Below the pieces are notes generated by a model. It did no database searches, was not told where the DNA came from, and worked only from the letters and a program-made list of their open reading frames with translations. The translations under genes were made by a program, and so were the position numbers. Shown here piece by piece: positions 53,621 to 63,821 of a stretch of DNA of 64,000 nt. The stretch is from Mucilaginibacter boryungensis (lineage in GTDB: Bacteria > Bacteroidota > Bacteroidia > Sphingobacteriales > Sphingobacteriaceae): the NCBI RefSeq assembly GCF_015221995.1, contig NZ_JADFFM010000002.1:434001-498000 (forward strand), written 5' to 3'. Within the stretch, counting starts at the first letter, position 1. The number at the start of each line of letters is the position of its first letter.

Positions 53621-54403
53621 TTATTTTTCTTTTAAAACTTCGTCTATATATGAAAATGTCGAAAGTATATCCACTTTCCCTTTTTTCACGGCCACCGTAT
53701 GCTCATAATGGGCCGATGGTTTTCCATCTACGGTTGATACTGTCCAGCCATCATCCCAAAACTTCACCCCTGCACGGCCTGCATTTATCATAGGCTCAAT
53801 GGCAATCACCATCCCCTCTTCCAGTTTAATGCCGCTGCCGCGTTTACCGTAGTTTGGCACTTCAGGCTTTTCGTGCAGGCGTAAACCCACACCATGGCCA
53901 ACCAATTCCTTCACTACACCAAACCCGTTGCTTTCAGCGTGTTCCTGCACTGCGTAGCCAATATCGCCAATGCGCTGGCCCACTATGGCTTTCTCTACAC
54001 CGCGTTCAAGGCATTCTTTGGTAACCTTCATCAGTTTCTGCGCCACCTCGCTTACCTCGCCAACGGCAAAGGTATAAGCTGAATCGCCGTAGTACTTATT
54101 CAGGATAACGCCGCAATCAACCGATAGCAAGTCGCCTTCTTTCAACGCGTAATTTCCCGGAAAGCCATGTACTACCTGGTCATTCAAAGAGATGCATAAA
54201 GAGTAAGGGAAACCGCTATAGTTTAAAAAGGCAGGCACCCCACCGTTATCACGGATATAGGTTTCTGCCAGCTTATTCAGTTCAATTGTTTTAACACCGG
54301 GCGCAACCACCTTAGCAATTTCGCCCAGTGTTTTTGAAACCAGCAAAGAACTTTCTCTTATCAGTTCTATCTCTTCGACAGACTTATAATGGATCTTTGG
54401 CAT
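53621..54403 (-). CDS. map: Methionine aminopeptidase, type I
   Basis: A 260-residue di-metal enzyme that removes the initiator methionine. Metal ligands occur in LSVDCGVILNKYYGDSAY (two Asp), VGHGVGLRLHEKP (His), IAIEPMI (Glu) and YEHTVAV (Glu). It lies between secY and infA, a normal Bacteroidota arrangement without adk. Confidence 0.97.
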   Translation of the reverse strand: MPKIHYKSVEEIELIRESSLLVSKTLGEIAKVVAPGVKTIELNKLAETYIRDNGGVPAFLNYSGFPYSLCISLNDQVVHGFPGNYALKEGDLLSVDCGVILNKYYGDSAYTFAVGEVSEVAQKLMKVTKECLERGVEKAIVGQRIGDIGYAVQEHAESNGFGVVKELVGHGVGLRLHEKPEVPNYGKRGSGIKLEEGMVIAIEPMINAGRAGVKFWDDGWTVSTVDGKPSAHYEHTVAVKKGKVDILSTFSYIDEVLKEK

Positions 54404-54419
54404 AGTTATTTTTATTTTT

Positions 54420-55766
54420 TTAGATAACCGGTGGGGTTGTGCCTGCTGCAGTTGGTACTGCGCTGCGGCCTTTAATCCTTCCGGTTTTCATTAACCCATC
54501 ATAATGACGCATTAATAAATGACTTTCTATTTGCTGCAGGGTATCTAAAACAACGCCCACCAATATAATCAGTGATGTACCACCAAAAAAGCGTGCAAAC
54601 TGACTGTTAATATGCGCCATATTTGCAAATGCCGGGATGATAGCCACAATAGCCAGGAAAATAGAGCCCGGCAAAGTGATCTTAGAAATTACACCATCCA
54701 GGAAGCTTGATGTAGCCTGGCCAGGTTTAACACCCGGGATAAAGCCATTGTTTTTCTTCATATCATCAGCCATTTGGGTTGGGTTAACCGTAATAGCTGT
54801 ATAAAAGAAAGTGAACAGGATGATCAATATCGCAAACACCAGGTTATGTTGCCATGTAGTATAGTTTGATAAAGCTATAACAATACTGCTTGATGCTATC
54901 TTAGGGAAAAACGACCCGATAGTTGCCGGGATAAACATTAACGCTTGCGCGAAAATGATAGGCATTACACCAGCCGCAGTAACTTTTAACGGGATGTACT
55001 GACGTACACCACCATATTGCTTGTTACCTACTATGCGTTTAGCATATTGCACAGCAACCTTGCGGGTACCCTGTACAATAAGGATAGTGAACATTACTAC
55101 CGCCATCAGCGCAACCAACTCAACAATAAAGAAGATCGGGCCGCCGCCGGTACCAATAACTTTATCATTAAACTCGCTGCCAATAGCACCGGGTAACGAT
55201 GCGATGATACCCACCATAATAATTAATGAGATACCGTTGCCAATACCTTTATCGGTAATTTTCTCGCCCAGCCACATTACAAATAAAGTACCTGCGGTTA
55301 AGGTTAAAGTAGTTAACACGGTAAAGTATGGATCTGTCATCAGGTGCCCGTTAGCCGGTATTTGCGAGCGCACATAACCAACAGCCTGCGCCGCGGTAAT
55401 AAAAATGGTCATGTAGCGTGTCCACTGGTTAATTTTATTCCTGCCGCTTTCACCCTCTTTTTGCATTTTAGTAAAATAAGGAACAGCAATACCCAATAAC
55501 TGCATCACAATGGATGCAGAAATGTATGGCATTACCCCTAATGCAAAAATAGATGCCCGCGAGAATGACCCACCGGCAAACATATTTAATAAACCAAGCA
55601 GGCCTTCTTTACCTTGCTGAGCATTTAGCACATTCGCGTCTACACCAGGTAAAACAACGTATGAACCTACACGGTATATTAAAAGAAATAAGAGTGTGTT
55701 AATAATACGCACTCTTAAATCCTCAATTTTCCAGATATTGGATAATGTTGTGAAAAATTTCTTCAT
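54420..55766 (-). CDS. secY: Preprotein translocase subunit SecY
   Basis: A 448-residue inner-membrane protein with ten transmembrane helices forming the protein-conducting channel. The plug/first loop begins VVLPGVDANVL; GIGNGISLIIMVGIIASLPG is the conserved cytoplasmic loop and GGTSLIILVGVVLDT a late helix. It exports the many signal-peptide proteins of the window. It follows rplO. Confidence 0.98.
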   Translation of the reverse strand: MKKFFTTLSNIWKIEDLRVRIINTLLFLLIYRVGSYVVLPGVDANVLNAQQGKEGLLGLLNMFAGGSFSRASIFALGVMPYISASIVMQLLGIAVPYFTKMQKEGESGRNKINQWTRYMTIFITAAQAVGYVRSQIPANGHLMTDPYFTVLTTLTLTAGTLFVMWLGEKITDKGIGNGISLIIMVGIIASLPGAIGSEFNDKVIGTGGGPIFFIVELVALMAVVMFTILIVQGTRKVAVQYAKRIVGNKQYGGVRQYIPLKVTAAGVMPIIFAQALMFIPATIGSFFPKIASSSIVIALSNYTTWQHNLVFAILIILFTFFYTAITVNPTQMADDMKKNNGFIPGVKPGQATSSFLDGVISKITLPGSIFLAIVAIIPAFANMAHINSQFARFFGGTSLIILVGVVLDTLQQIESHLLMRHYDGLMKTGRIKGRSAVPTAAGTTPPVI

Positions 55767-55772
55767 CGAAAT

Positions 55773-56219
55773 TTACATTTTAACGATTGAACCGCCGGCT
55801 GCTTCAATAGCTTTTTGTGCAGTAGCAGAAAACGCATGTGCTTTAACTTCTAATTTAGCTTTTAGTTCGCCACGGCCTAATACTTTTACCAGGTCGTTTT
55901 TAGATGCTAAACCATGTTCTTTCATTACATCAAAATCAATTGCAGTAAGCTTATAGGTGTCTGCCAAAATTTGCAGTGCATCCAGGTTTAAGCTTACATA
56001 CTCAACGCGGTTAGGATTTTTGAAACCAACCTTAGGCACACGGCGTTGTAATGGCATTTGGCCACCTTCAAAACCTACCTTGGTGCTGGTACCAGAGCGC
56101 GACCCTGCGCCTTTGTGGCCACGGGTTGATGTACCGCCACGGCCAGAACCTGTACCACGGCCAATTCTTTTTCTATTTTTAGTAGAACCTTCTGCAGGTT
56201 TTAAATTACTTAAGTTCAT
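55773..56219 (-). CDS. rplO: Ribosomal protein uL15
   Basis: A 148-residue large-subunit protein. The glycine-rich N-terminus RKRIGRGTGSGRGGTSTRGH, then KGAGSRSGT, is the family hallmark. PLQRRVPKVGFKN follows. The C-terminal domain ends in KAIEAAGGSIVKM. It sits between rpmD and secY. Confidence 0.98.
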   Translation of the reverse strand: MNLSNLKPAEGSTKNRKRIGRGTGSGRGGTSTRGHKGAGSRSGTSTKVGFEGGQMPLQRRVPKVGFKNPNRVEYVSLNLDALQILADTYKLTAIDFDVMKEHGLASKNDLVKVLGRGELKAKLEVKAHAFSATAQKAIEAAGGSIVKM

Positions 56220-56223
56220 AATA

Positions 56224-56403
56224 TTAAATATTTTCTACTGCTACCAAATGATTTACTTTACGCACCATACCAATAATAGCAGGTGTAGCTTCAACCTCAA
56301 CACTTTGGTTAATTTTCTTTAAACCTAAAGCTTCGATGGTTTTTTTCTGGCGCTCACTTCTATCGATCACGCTTTTAATCTGAGTTATTTTGATTTTTGC
56401 CAT
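56224..56403 (-). CDS. rpmD: Ribosomal protein uL30
   Basis: ATG at 56403 opens a 59-codon frame ending in TAA at 56224: [20 protein letters not shown], then [12 protein letters not shown] and [13 protein letters not shown]. This is the short bacterial uL30 with its QR-x-T-x-x-x-LGL motif. It lies between rpsE and rplO. Confidence 0.96.
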   Translation of the reverse strand: MAKIKITQIKSVIDRSERQKKTIEALGLKKINQSVEVEATPAIIGMVRKVNHLVAVENI

Positions 56404-56409
56404 GACTGA

Positions 56410-56928
56410 TTATCCGTTAAATACTTTACCTAAATTAATACCGCGTTGCTGTGCTACAGTATAAGCATCGCGCATTTGCGATAACGCCGATACAGTTGCT
56501 TTAACCACGTTGTGCGGGTTTGATGATCCTTTTGATTTAGCTAATACGTTGTGTACGCCGGCCGATTCTAACACGGCACGCATTGCACCACCGGCAATTA
56601 CACCAGTACCGTTTGCAGCCGGTTTAATAAATACAAAACCACCTGAAAACTTGCCATATTGCTCGTGCGGTACAGTACCATTAATAATTGGCACTTTTAC
56701 CAGGTTCTTTTTAGCATCATCAACACCTTTGGCAATAGCCTCGGTTACTTCTTTTGCTTTACCTAAACCGTAACCAACAACACCATTCTCATCGCCCACT
56801 ACCACAATGGCACTGAAGCTGAAAGTACGGCCGCCTTTGGTTACTTTGGCAACACGTTGTATGCTTACCAAGCGGTCTTTTAATTCGATCTCGCTTGTTT
56901 TTACTCTTTTTACGTTAATTGTTGACAT
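56410..56928 (-). CDS. rpsE: Ribosomal protein uS5
   Basis: A 172-residue uS5 with the dsRNA-binding domain ([20 protein letters not shown], then [19 protein letters not shown]). The C-terminal part [20 protein letters not shown] is typical. uS5 contributes to mRNA entry and decoding accuracy. It follows rplR. Confidence 0.98.
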   Translation of the reverse strand: MSTINVKRVKTSEIELKDRLVSIQRVAKVTKGGRTFSFSAIVVVGDENGVVGYGLGKAKEVTEAIAKGVDDAKKNLVKVPIINGTVPHEQYGKFSGGFVFIKPAANGTGVIAGGAMRAVLESAGVHNVLAKSKGSSNPHNVVKATVSALSQMRDAYTVAQQRGINLGKVFNG

Positions 56929-56940
56929 CTTCTGTTCCGT

Positions 56941-57291
56941 TTAAAAAATTAAACCACCTTCACGTGCACCTTCAGCCAATGATTTAACACGGCCATGATA
57001 TAAGTAACCATTACGGTCAAACACTACAGAGGTGATACCTGCTGCAATAGCTTTTTGAGCAACCATTTTGCCAACGGCAACTGATTGATCTGACTTGTTG
57101 CCTTTTTCAGCAAAATCTTTTGATAAAGATGATGTTGAAACTAACGTTTTACCGGTTACATCGTCAATGATCTGGGCATAAATACCTTTATTGCTCCTGT
57201 ACACTGATAAGCGCGGGCGCTCGGCCGAACCAGAAACACGTTTCCGGATGCCTTTTTTTATTCTGTCTCTTCTTGATAGTTTAGCTGCCAT
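56941..57291 (-). CDS. rplR: Ribosomal protein uL18
   Basis: A 116-residue protein that binds 5S rRNA. It begins [20 protein letters not shown] and contains [19 protein letters not shown]; the C-terminus is [17 protein letters not shown]. Positioned between rplF and rpsE. Confidence 0.98.
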   Translation of the reverse strand: MAAKLSRRDRIKKGIRKRVSGSAERPRLSVYRSNKGIYAQIIDDVTGKTLVSTSSLSKDFAEKGNKSDQSVAVGKMVAQKAIAAGITSVVFDRNGYLYHGRVKSLAEGAREGGLIF

Positions 57292-57296
57292 GACGA

Positions 57297-57854
57297 TTAT
57301 TTTTTAGATGCTGATTTACCTGCTTTTCTTCTTAACACCTCGCCAACAAACTTGATACCTTTACCTTTGTAAGGCTCTGGTTTACGTAACGAGCGTATTT
57401 TTGCCGCTACCTGACCGATCAGTTGTTTGTCGATTGATTCCAGGATGATGGTTGGGTTTTTACCCTTCTCAGCAGTTGTTGAAACTTTAATTTCTTTTGG
57501 CAATTCGAATACATAATGGTGAGAATAACCCAACACTAAATCTAATGTATTGCCGGTATTGGTGGCACGGTAACCTACACCCACTAATTCCTGCTCCACT
57601 TTGTAACCTGTGGTTACACCAATTACCATGTTATTTAATAACGCGCGGTATAAACCATGCAGCGCTTTATGACGTTTTTGTTCAGACGGGCGTTGTACTA
57701 ACAATTGGCCATCTTCCTGTGCAATAGTGATATCACTATCCACAGCCTGCTGCAATTCACCTTTAGGGCCTTTAACGGTTACCAGGTTATCACCTGATAC
57801 GGTTACAGTAACGCCTGCCGGTAATGCTATAGGTGCTTTTCCTACTCTTGACAT
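57297..57854 (-). CDS. rplF: Ribosomal protein uL6
   Basis: A 185-residue uL6 made of two related domains. It starts [17 protein letters not shown]. The second domain carries [20 protein letters not shown], the conserved C-terminal signature near the peptidyl-transferase-associated stalk base. Confidence 0.98.
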   Translation of the reverse strand: MSRVGKAPIALPAGVTVTVSGDNLVTVKGPKGELQQAVDSDITIAQEDGQLLVQRPSEQKRHKALHGLYRALLNNMVIGVTTGYKVEQELVGVGYRATNTGNTLDLVLGYSHHYVFELPKEIKVSTTAEKGKNPTIILESIDKQLIGQVAAKIRSLRKPEPYKGKGIKFVGEVLRRKAGKSASKK

Positions 57855-57876
57855 TGATTAATTCCTCCTTAAACTA

Positions 57877-58275
57877 TTAATAAACATAGCACAAAACTTC
57901 GCCACCTACGTTTTGCTGACGTGCTTCTTTGTCAGACATTACGCCTTTTGATGTAGAGACGATAGCGATACCTAAACCATTTAATACACGTGGCATAGTT
58001 GCGGTGCCTGCGTATTTCCTCAAACCTGGTTTACTGATACGCGATATGTTGCGAATAGCCGGGATTTTAGTTATCGGGTGGTATTTCAAAGCAACTTTGA
58101 TGATGCCCTGAGGACCATTATCCTCAAATTTAAAATTGGCAATGTAACCTTTGTCGAAAAGCACTTTCGTGATTTCCTTCTTCAGATTTGATGCAGGAAT
58201 TTCAACAACCCTATGGTTGGCCTTAATAGCATTCCTTACTCGTGTAAGATAATCTGCGATTGGATCTGTATTCAT
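57877..58275 (-). CDS. rpsH: Ribosomal protein uS8
   Basis: A 132-residue small-subunit protein: MNTDPIADYLTRVRNAIKAN at the start, then VEIPASNL. The C-terminal signature is GIAIVSTSKGVMSDKEARQQ. In E. coli uS8 represses its own operon; that regulation is not visible here. Confidence 0.97.
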   Translation of the reverse strand: MNTDPIADYLTRVRNAIKANHRVVEIPASNLKKEITKVLFDKGYIANFKFEDNGPQGIIKVALKYHPITKIPAIRNISRISKPGLRKYAGTATMPRVLNGLGIAIVSTSKGVMSDKEARQQNVGGEVLCYVY

Positions 58276-58495
58276 TTTTATTGTTTATGATAGTGGTTTC
58301 CTTCCCGTAACATCCGGGGCGACCTTCTATCGGTTTGTATTCTTTTTTAAAATCGAGCCGCAAAGGTAGAAAAAAAAGCTAAAAGCAGAAAGCTAAAAGC
58401 ATAATGCTTTCTCTTTCCTGCTTTTCGCTTTTTCCTATAAGCTTGCGCTCTATCTCTTTCAGGCTTAAAGCTTTTGGCTTTTAGCCTTCAGCTTA
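58276..58495. other. rpsN-rpsH spacer with hairpin repeats
   Basis: A 220-base gap, unusually long inside this operon. AAGCTAAAAGC occurs at 58376-58386 and 58390-58400, and the complementary GCTTTTAGCC at 58477-58486. Folding would give a long hairpin in the transcript. No gene is present. Confidence 0.7.
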
Positions 58496-58765
58496 TTACC
58501 AGCTTGCTTTTTTAACTCCCGGTATTTTACCAGCCAGCGCCATCTCGCGGAAAGTTACCCTCGAGATACCGAACTGGCGCATGTAACCACGCGGGCGGCC
58601 AGTAAGCTTGCAACGGTTGTGTAATTTTACTGGTGATGCTGCTTTAGGCAATTTGTCTAAACCTTCATAATCACCGGCTGCTTTAAGTGCTGCTCTTTTT
58701 TCAGCATACTTAGCAACTAATTTAGCGCGTTTAACTTCACGTGCTTTTACGCCTTCTTTAGCCAT
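58496..58765 (-). CDS. rpsN: Ribosomal protein uS14 (zinc-free long form)
   Basis: ATG 58765 gives 89 residues: [20 protein letters not shown] at the start, [20 protein letters not shown] in the C-terminal half. The zinc-binding Cys set is absent, so this is the long C-minus type. The open frame back to 58795 would overlap rplE. It lies between rplE and rpsH. Confidence 0.97.
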   Translation of the reverse strand: MAKEGVKAREVKRAKLVAKYAEKRAALKAAGDYEGLDKLPKAASPVKLHNRCKLTGRPRGYMRQFGISRVTFREMALAGKIPGVKKASW

Positions 58766-59321
58766 TGTTATTTTGATTTTTAAATGGTAAACCAAATTGT
58801 TTCAGCAACTCTAATGCTTCAACATCATTTTTTGCCGAGGTTACAAAGGTAATATCCATACCCATAATTTTATTGATCTTGTCAATGTTAATTTCCGGGA
58901 AGATAATTTGCTCGGTAACACCTAATGTATAGTTACCGCGGCCGTCGAAACCTTTATCGTTGATGCCTTTAAAGTCACGGATACGTGGCAGGGCAACAGA
59001 GATCAGACGATCTAAGAATTCATACATTGTATTATCACGTAAAGTAACGCGTACACCAACCGGCATATTTTTACGTAACTTAAAGTTCGAGATATCTTTT
59101 TTAGATTTTGAAGCAACAGCTTGCTGACCGGTAATGGTACTTAACTCGCTAATAGCTACGTCAATCAGTTTTTTATCAGTAGTAGCAGCACCAACACCCT
59201 GGTTGATGGCAATTTTCTCCAGTTTCGGAACCTGCATTACACTTTTGTACTGAAATTTATCTTTCAGCGCGGTGCGGATCTCGTCCGAATACTTAGTTTT
59301 TAATCTTGGTACGTAAGTCAT
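58758..59321 (-). CDS. rplE: Ribosomal protein uL5
   Basis: A 187-residue protein that binds 5S rRNA and the P-site t[23 protein letters not shown] starts it; [30 protein letters not shown] and [20 protein letters not shown] are hallmarks. Its end overlaps the rpsN start by a few bases. Confidence 0.98.
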   Translation of the reverse strand: MTYVPRLKTKYSDEIRTALKDKFQYKSVMQVPKLEKIAINQGVGAATTDKKLIDVAISELSTITGQQAVASKSKKDISNFKLRKNMPVGVRVTLRDNTMYEFLDRLISVALPRIRDFKGINDKGFDGRGNYTLGVTEQIIFPEINIDKINKIMGMDITFVTSAKNDVEALELLKQFGLPFKNQNNNG

Positions 59322-59662
59322 TACTTAATTTCCTCCCCTGATTTTTTTGCTACCCTTACTAATTTACCTGCATCGTTCTTTTTACGGCCAACGCGGGTTG
59401 TTGCACCTGTTTTTGGATCAACCAAAGCCAGGTTTGAGATATGAATAGCGGCTTCCTGCTTAACAATGCCACCGTTAGGGTTGGCAGCGTTAGGTTTGGT
59501 ATGTTTTGATACCATGTTGGCACCTTCAACAATAGCCCTGTTTTTAGCAATAATAATTTCAACTATTTTGCCTTGTGTACCTTTAGAGTCGCCGGCAATT
59601 ACCTTAACCAGATCACCTTTTTTGATCTTTAATTTGGCAGGTTTGTTTATTTTCTTTTCCAT
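59321..59662 (-). CDS. rplX: Ribosomal protein uL24
   Basis: A 113-residue KOW-domain protein ([20 protein letters not shown], then GKIVEII), an assembly initiator of the large subunit. The last base of its stop is shared with the rplE start region. It follows rplN. Confidence 0.98.
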   Translation of the reverse strand: MEKKINKPAKLKIKKGDLVKVIAGDSKGTQGKIVEIIIAKNRAIVEGANMVSKHTKPNAANPNGGIVKQEAAIHISNLALVDPKTGATTRVGRKKNDAGKLVRVAKKSGEEIK

Positions 59663-59663
59663 A

Positions 59664-60032
59664 TTATAATACCTCCGGTGCTAATGATACAATTTTCATG
59701 AACTGTTTTTCACGCAATTCCCTTGCTACCGGGCCAAAAATACGGGTACCTCTTGGCTCGTCCTGGTTGTTCAACAAAACGGCTGCGTTATCGTCAAAAC
59801 GAATATAAGAACCATCTTTACGACGGATTTCTTTTTTAGTCCTAACTACTACTGCTTTAGATACTGTACCTTTTTTAACGTTGCCTGATGGCAATGCGCT
59901 TTTTACGGTAACTACAATTTTATCGCCTATTGATGCATACCTTTTACCGGTACCACCCAACACACGGATCACCAGCACTTCTTTAGCGCCACTGTTATCG
60001 GCTACATTCAGCCTTGATTCCTGTTGTACCAT
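59664..60032 (-). CDS. rplN: Ribosomal protein uL14
   Basis: A 122-residue protein, among the most conserved ribosomal proteins: [20 protein letters not shown], then [27 protein letters not shown] ends the core. It lies one base from rplX. Confidence 0.98.
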   Translation of the reverse strand: MVQQESRLNVADNSGAKEVLVIRVLGGTGKRYASIGDKIVVTVKSALPSGNVKKGTVSKAVVVRTKKEIRRKDGSYIRFDDNAAVLLNNQDEPRGTRIFGPVARELREKQFMKIVSLAPEVL

Positions 60033-60033
60033 C

Positions 60034-60288
60034 TTATTTAGCCCTCTCTAAAATTTGAACCAATCTCCAATTTTTGCTTTTGCTCAATGGGCGGGTTTCC
60101 ATAATTAATACGGTATCGCCAATACCACAGGTATTGTCTTCATCATGAGCCATAAATTTGGTAGTTTTTTTCACAAACTTACCGTAGATCGGGTGTTTTA
60201 CTTTACGTTCAACCGCTACAACGATAGATTTTTCCATCTTGTTGCTAACTACCAGGCCGGTACGTGTTTTTCTTAAATTTCTTTCCAT
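60034..60288 (-). CDS. rpsQ: Ribosomal protein uS17
   Basis: An 84-residue OB-fold primary rRNA-binding protein. [20 protein letters not shown], then [15 protein letters not shown], and the C-terminal [20 protein letters not shown] are diagnostic. Confidence 0.98.
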   Translation of the reverse strand: MERNLRKTRTGLVVSNKMEKSIVVAVERKVKHPIYGKFVKKTTKFMAHDEDNTCGIGDTVLIMETRPLSKSKNWRLVQILERAK

Positions 60289-60299
60289 TTCCTGATAAA

Positions 60300-60509
60300 T
60301 TATTTCGCCTCGGGCGCTGGTGCGGCTTTGCGTTTGGTTAATTCTGTGTTTAAACGGGCGATGTCCTTGCGTACTTTAGTGATACGGGTAGGGTTCTCAA
60401 TAGCCGAAACCGCGTGCGCGAATTTCAGTTTATTCAGATTTTTCGTTTCCTCGCCAATTCTTGCTGCCAACTCTTCAGTTGATAGCTCTGCAATTTCTGA
60501 GTTCTTCAT
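60300..60509 (-). CDS. rpmC: Ribosomal protein uL29
   Basis: A 69-residue two-helix protein at the tunnel exit. It starts [20 protein letters not shown], with [20 protein letters not shown] and a short Lys/Ala/Pro tail. A spacer of 138 bases separates it from rplP. Confidence 0.96.
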   Translation of the reverse strand: MKNSEIAELSTEELAARIGEETKNLNKLKFAHAVSAIENPTRITKVRKDIARLNTELTKRKAAPAPEAK

Positions 60510-60647
60510 TTGTTAACTTGTTGTATGCCGCAAGTTGTGGGTTGTTGGTTTTGTAAACAGTAAACCCACAACTCATCAACTTACAATTGTTTATATTACA
60601 CTACAGGTATTCATTAAACTGTTTACCACCTGTAGCTACCACGTTTT
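60510..60647. other. rplP-rpmC spacer with two inverted repeats
   Basis: AGTTGTGGGTT (about 60533-60543) pairs with AACCCACAACT further on, and CTACAGGT (60601-60608) with ACCTGTAG (60628-60635). The gap is much longer than other gaps in this part of the operon and contains no gene. Confidence 0.65.
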
Positions 60648-61070
60648 TTATGCTTCGGCGTAATCCTTACGAACTACGAACCTTGTTTGTACCGGCAATT
60701 TTTGCGCGGCCAGGCGAAGTGCTTCTTTGGCAATATCCAATGGCACACCTTCTGCCTCAAAAATGATCCTTCCGGGGCGTACTACCGCTACCCAATATTC
60801 CGGAGCACCTTTACCTTTACCCATACGTACCTCGGCTGGTTTTTTAGTTACCGGTTTGTCAGGGAATATCCTGATCCAAACTTGTCCCTCACGTTTCATG
60901 AAACGTGTTACAGCGATACGCGCAGCCTCGATCTGACGGCTGGTGATCCAGGCCGGCTCGAGTGATTTTATACCGAAAGAACCGAAAGATAGTTCAGCAC
61001 CACGACTGGCGTTGCCCTTCATCTTGCCTTTTTGCATCTTTCTGAACTTCGTTCTTTTTGGCTGTAGCAT
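60648..61070 (-). CDS. rplP: Ribosomal protein uL16
   Basis: A 140-residue protein near the peptidyl-transferase centre. It begins [40 protein letters not shown] and the C-terminal [20 protein letters not shown] are diagnostic. Confidence 0.98.
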   Translation of the reverse strand: MLQPKRTKFRKMQKGKMKGNASRGAELSFGSFGIKSLEPAWITSRQIEAARIAVTRFMKREGQVWIRIFPDKPVTKKPAEVRMGKGKGAPEYWVAVVRPGRIIFEAEGVPLDIAKEALRLAAQKLPVQTRFVVRKDYAEA

Positions 61071-61124
61071 TTTTTTAAGCTTTTATATTCTAAACGATGT
61101 CTATCTCGACTTTGATTCTGTTAA

Positions 61125-61988
61125 TTATCTTCTGCCACCCTGGCCACCACGGTTACCACCGCCTTGTCCGCCACGGTTACCACCCTGGCCTGGGCCACGG
61201 TTGCCACCTGGGCCGCCTCTGCGGTCGCCACCCTGGCGACGATCGCCACCACGGTCATTACCGCCACGGCCACCACGGTCGCCAAATGCTGCTGCACCTT
61301 CAGGGCGTCCGCCTTTGCCGCTTGCGCTGCTGGTTTGGCCAATGTTAGGCGACAAGTCGCGTTTACCGTAAACCTCGCCTTTGCAAATCCACACTTTAAC
61401 ACCTATTTTACCATAAGTAGTTAAGGCTTCACCTAAAGCGTAGTCGATATCGGCACGGAACGTGTGCAATGGGATACGTCCCTCTTTGTACTGCTCGGTA
61501 CGGGCCATTTCGGCACCACCTAAGCGGCCTGAAGTCATTACCTTGATACCTTCGGCGCCCATTCTCATGGTTGATGCGATGGTAGTTTTCATGGCACGAC
61601 GGAAAGAGATACGTGCTTCCAGTTGTTTCGCTATGCTTTCAGCAACTAATTGTGCATCAAGCTCGGGGCGTTTAATCTCGAAGATGTTAATTTGAACGTC
61701 CTTTTTAGTCAGTTTCTTTAATTCTTCTTTGATCTTATCAACTTCCTGGCCGCCTTTACCGATAACGATACCCGGACGGGCAGTATGTATTGTAATTGTA
61801 ATGCGTTTTAAAGTACGTTCGATAACCACTTTAGATACACCGCCTTTTGAAATACGGGCCGAGATGTACTTGCGGATCTTTTCGTCTTCAACTAATTTGT
61901 CGGAGTAGTTGTTGCCACCGAACCAGTTAGAATCCCATCCTCTGATGATGCCTAACCTATTACCTATTGGATGTGCTTTTTGTCCCAT
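61125..61988 (-). CDS. rpsC: Ribosomal protein uS3 with Gly/Arg-rich tail
   Basis: The protein has 287 residues. About 1-212 is the complete uS3: [20 protein letters not shown], then the KH domain [18 protein letters not shown] and [20 protein letters not shown]. From about residue 235 there is a long tail of GGxRGG-type repeats ([20 protein letters not shown], then GGNRGGQGG), encoded by imperfect DNA repeats. Such RGG-like tails bind RNA. It is a lineage extension not present in most uS3 proteins. Confidence 0.96.
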   Translation of the reverse strand: MGQKAHPIGNRLGIIRGWDSNWFGGNNYSDKLVEDEKIRKYISARISKGGVSKVVIERTLKRITITIHTARPGIVIGKGGQEVDKIKEELKKLTKKDVQINIFEIKRPELDAQLVAESIAKQLEARISFRRAMKTTIASTMRMGAEGIKVMTSGRLGGAEMARTEQYKEGRIPLHTFRADIDYALGEALTTYGKIGVKVWICKGEVYGKRDLSPNIGQTSSASGKGGRPEGAAAFGDRGGRGGNDRGGDRRQGGDRRGGPGGNRGPGQGGNRGGQGGGNRGGQGGRR

Positions 61989-61994
61989 TTCAAA

Positions 61995-62423
61995 TTAATT
62001 GTTAACGTTTTTACTATCCACAATAAGGGTTACGTGGTTTGAGCGCTTGCGGATACGGTATCCCCTTCCTTGCGGTGCAGGGCGTAACCTTTTCAGCTGA
62101 CGGCCACCGCCTACTGATACTTCGCTTACATATAAAGCGCTGTCCTCAACACGTTTGCCTTCGTTTTTTGCTTCCCAGTTTTTAATTGCCGATAACAACA
62201 ATTTTTCTACACGGATAGCGGCTTCTTTATTAGTGAACTTTAAAATGTATAAAGCTTTCTCTACGTTTTCGCCACGGATAAGATCCACAACCAAACGCAT
62301 TTTGCGCGGAGAGGTTGGGCAGTTCTGTAACTTAGCAACAGAAGCGCCGCCTTCCTGGGCTTTCGCCGCTTCTTTGCGTTGTCTGATAGCTACAGACTTT
62401 TTAATTTTTGTATTTGCTTCCAT
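61995..62423 (-). CDS. rplV: Ribosomal protein uL22 with N-terminal extension
   Basis: A 142-residue uL22 lining the exit tunnel. The core (from about residue 30) has [20 protein letters not shown] and the tunnel hairpin with [20 protein letters not shown]. The first 28 or so residues are a basic, Ala/Lys-rich extension not in the short form of the family. It lies between rpsS and rpsC. Confidence 0.96.
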   Translation of the reverse strand: MEANTKIKKSVAIRQRKEAAKAQEGGASVAKLQNCPTSPRKMRLVVDLIRGENVEKALYILKFTNKEAAIRVEKLLLSAIKNWEAKNEGKRVEDSALYVSEVSVGGGRQLKRLRPAPQGRGYRIRKRSNHVTLIVDSKNVNN

Positions 62424-62429
62424 TGCCTG

Positions 62430-62696
62430 TTATTTTTTCTTTTCTGCGTGACCACGGAAGGTACGGGTTGGTGCAAATTCACCTAACTTGTGTCCTACCA
62501 TGTTTTCTGTTACGTACACAGGGATAAACTTGTTGCCGTTGTGCACTGCAAATGTATGACCCACGAAATCAGGAGAGATCATGGAACGGCGTGACCATGT
62601 TTTTACAACCGATTTTTTATTTGATTCATTCAGGGTAAGTACTTTCTTATCCAGGTTATGATCAATATAAGGTCCTTTTTTAATTGAACGAGCCAT
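62430..62696 (-). CDS. rpsS: Ribosomal protein uS19
   Basis: An 88-residue small-subunit head protein: [20 protein letters not shown], then [20 protein letters not shown], and [20 protein letters not shown]. Its start shares a base with the rplB stop, so the two are coupled. Confidence 0.98.
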   Translation of the reverse strand: MARSIKKGPYIDHNLDKKVLTLNESNKKSVVKTWSRRSMISPDFVGHTFAVHNGNKFIPVYVTENMVGHKLGEFAPTRTFRGHAEKKK

Positions 62697-63520
62697 TATT
62701 TCTTCCTTCTTTCAATGATGTAACGATCAGATGATTTCTTTTTATCGCGGGTTTTGAAGCCTTTAGCTAATAAACCTTTGCGTGAACGTGGGTGACCACC
62801 TGAAGCACGGCCCTCGCCACCACCCATAGGGTGATCTACCGGGTTCATTGCTACACCACGTACACGTGGGCGGCGGCCCAACCAGCGCTTGCGGCCGGCT
62901 TTACCTAACACTTCGTTCGCTTTCTCGGCGTTTGAAACGGTACCAATAGTTGCTAAACAAGTAGCCAGTATCATACGGGTTTCGCCTGAAGGCAATTTGA
63001 TAACTGCATATTTACCATCGCGGGCAGCAAGCTGCGCGTAAGTACCTGCCGAGCGGGCAATAACCGCGCCCTGGCCAGGGTTCAATTCAATTGCATGAAT
63101 TAATGAACCCAGTGGTATGCTTTTTAATGGTAAAGTGTTACCAACCTCTGGTGCAACGTTCTCGCCCGACACTACGGTTTGGCCAACTGTTAAACCTGTA
63201 GGAGCGATCATGTATCTTTTCTCGCCGTCAGCAAATACTAATAAAGCAATACGTGCCGAGCGGTTTGGATCATACTCAATTGTAGCAACCTTTGCAGGGA
63301 TGTCAAATTTGTTACGTTTAAAATCGATCAAACGATACGATTTTTTATGGCCACCGCCCAAATAGCGCATGGTCATTTTACCGGAGTTGTTACGTCCGCC
63401 TGATTTCTTGATAGCTACTACTAACGTTTTTTCAGGAACGTTGGTGGTAACGTCAGAGTAATCGGCACCTACCCTGAAGCGGGTACCCGGGGTAACCGGT
63501 TTAAATCTTTTAACTGCCAT
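62696..63520 (-). CDS. rplB: Ribosomal protein uL2
   Basis: A 274-residue core large-subunit protein. [20 protein letters not shown] starts it. The C-terminal region [20 protein letters not shown] has the essential histidine near the peptidyl-transferase centre. Confidence 0.98.
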   Translation of the reverse strand: MAVKRFKPVTPGTRFRVGADYSDVTTNVPEKTLVVAIKKSGGRNNSGKMTMRYLGGGHKKSYRLIDFKRNKFDIPAKVATIEYDPNRSARIALLVFADGEKRYMIAPTGLTVGQTVVSGENVAPEVGNTLPLKSIPLGSLIHAIELNPGQGAVIARSAGTYAQLAARDGKYAVIKLPSGETRMILATCLATIGTVSNAEKANEVLGKAGRKRWLGRRPRVRGVAMNPVDHPMGGGEGRASGGHPRSRKGLLAKGFKTRDKKKSSDRYIIERRKK

Positions 63521-63528
63521 CTCCCTTT

Positions 63529-63819
63529 TTATAAATTGTTATAAAAATCAATTGTCTCACCGTCTTTCAATGTAATAACTGCTTTTTTGTAAGTAGCTAT
63601 ACGGCCGGTTACTACACCAGCTTTAGTTGAACGGCTTTTTAATTTGCCTGCGTATTTCATTGTATTTACGGCAACTACTGTTACACCATACATTTCCTCT
63701 ACCGCGGCTTTAATTTGTATTTTGTTAGCTCTGTGATCAACCTTGAAAACAAAGCGATTAAGTTTCTCAGTTAACTGAGCTACTTTTTCGGTAAGTAAGG
63801 GTTTTGTTAATACTTGCAT
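63529..63819 (-). CDS. rplW: Ribosomal protein uL23
   Basis: A 96-residue protein at the tunnel exit that docks targeting factors. It carries [20 protein letters not shown], then [20 protein letters not shown]. It lies eight bases upstream of rplB in transcription order. Confidence 0.97.
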   Translation of the reverse strand: MQVLTKPLLTEKVAQLTEKLNRFVFKVDHRANKIQIKAAVEEMYGVTVVAVNTMKYAGKLKSRSTKAGVVTGRIATYKKAVITLKDGETIDFYNNL

Positions 63820-63821
63820 AA

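Noticed and set aside
61097-61424. Long plus-strand and alternative minus-strand frames over the rpsC tail
   Set aside because: They are products of the Gly-codon repeat in other frames (Pro/Arg/His or Ala/Thr/Val-rich), not genes.
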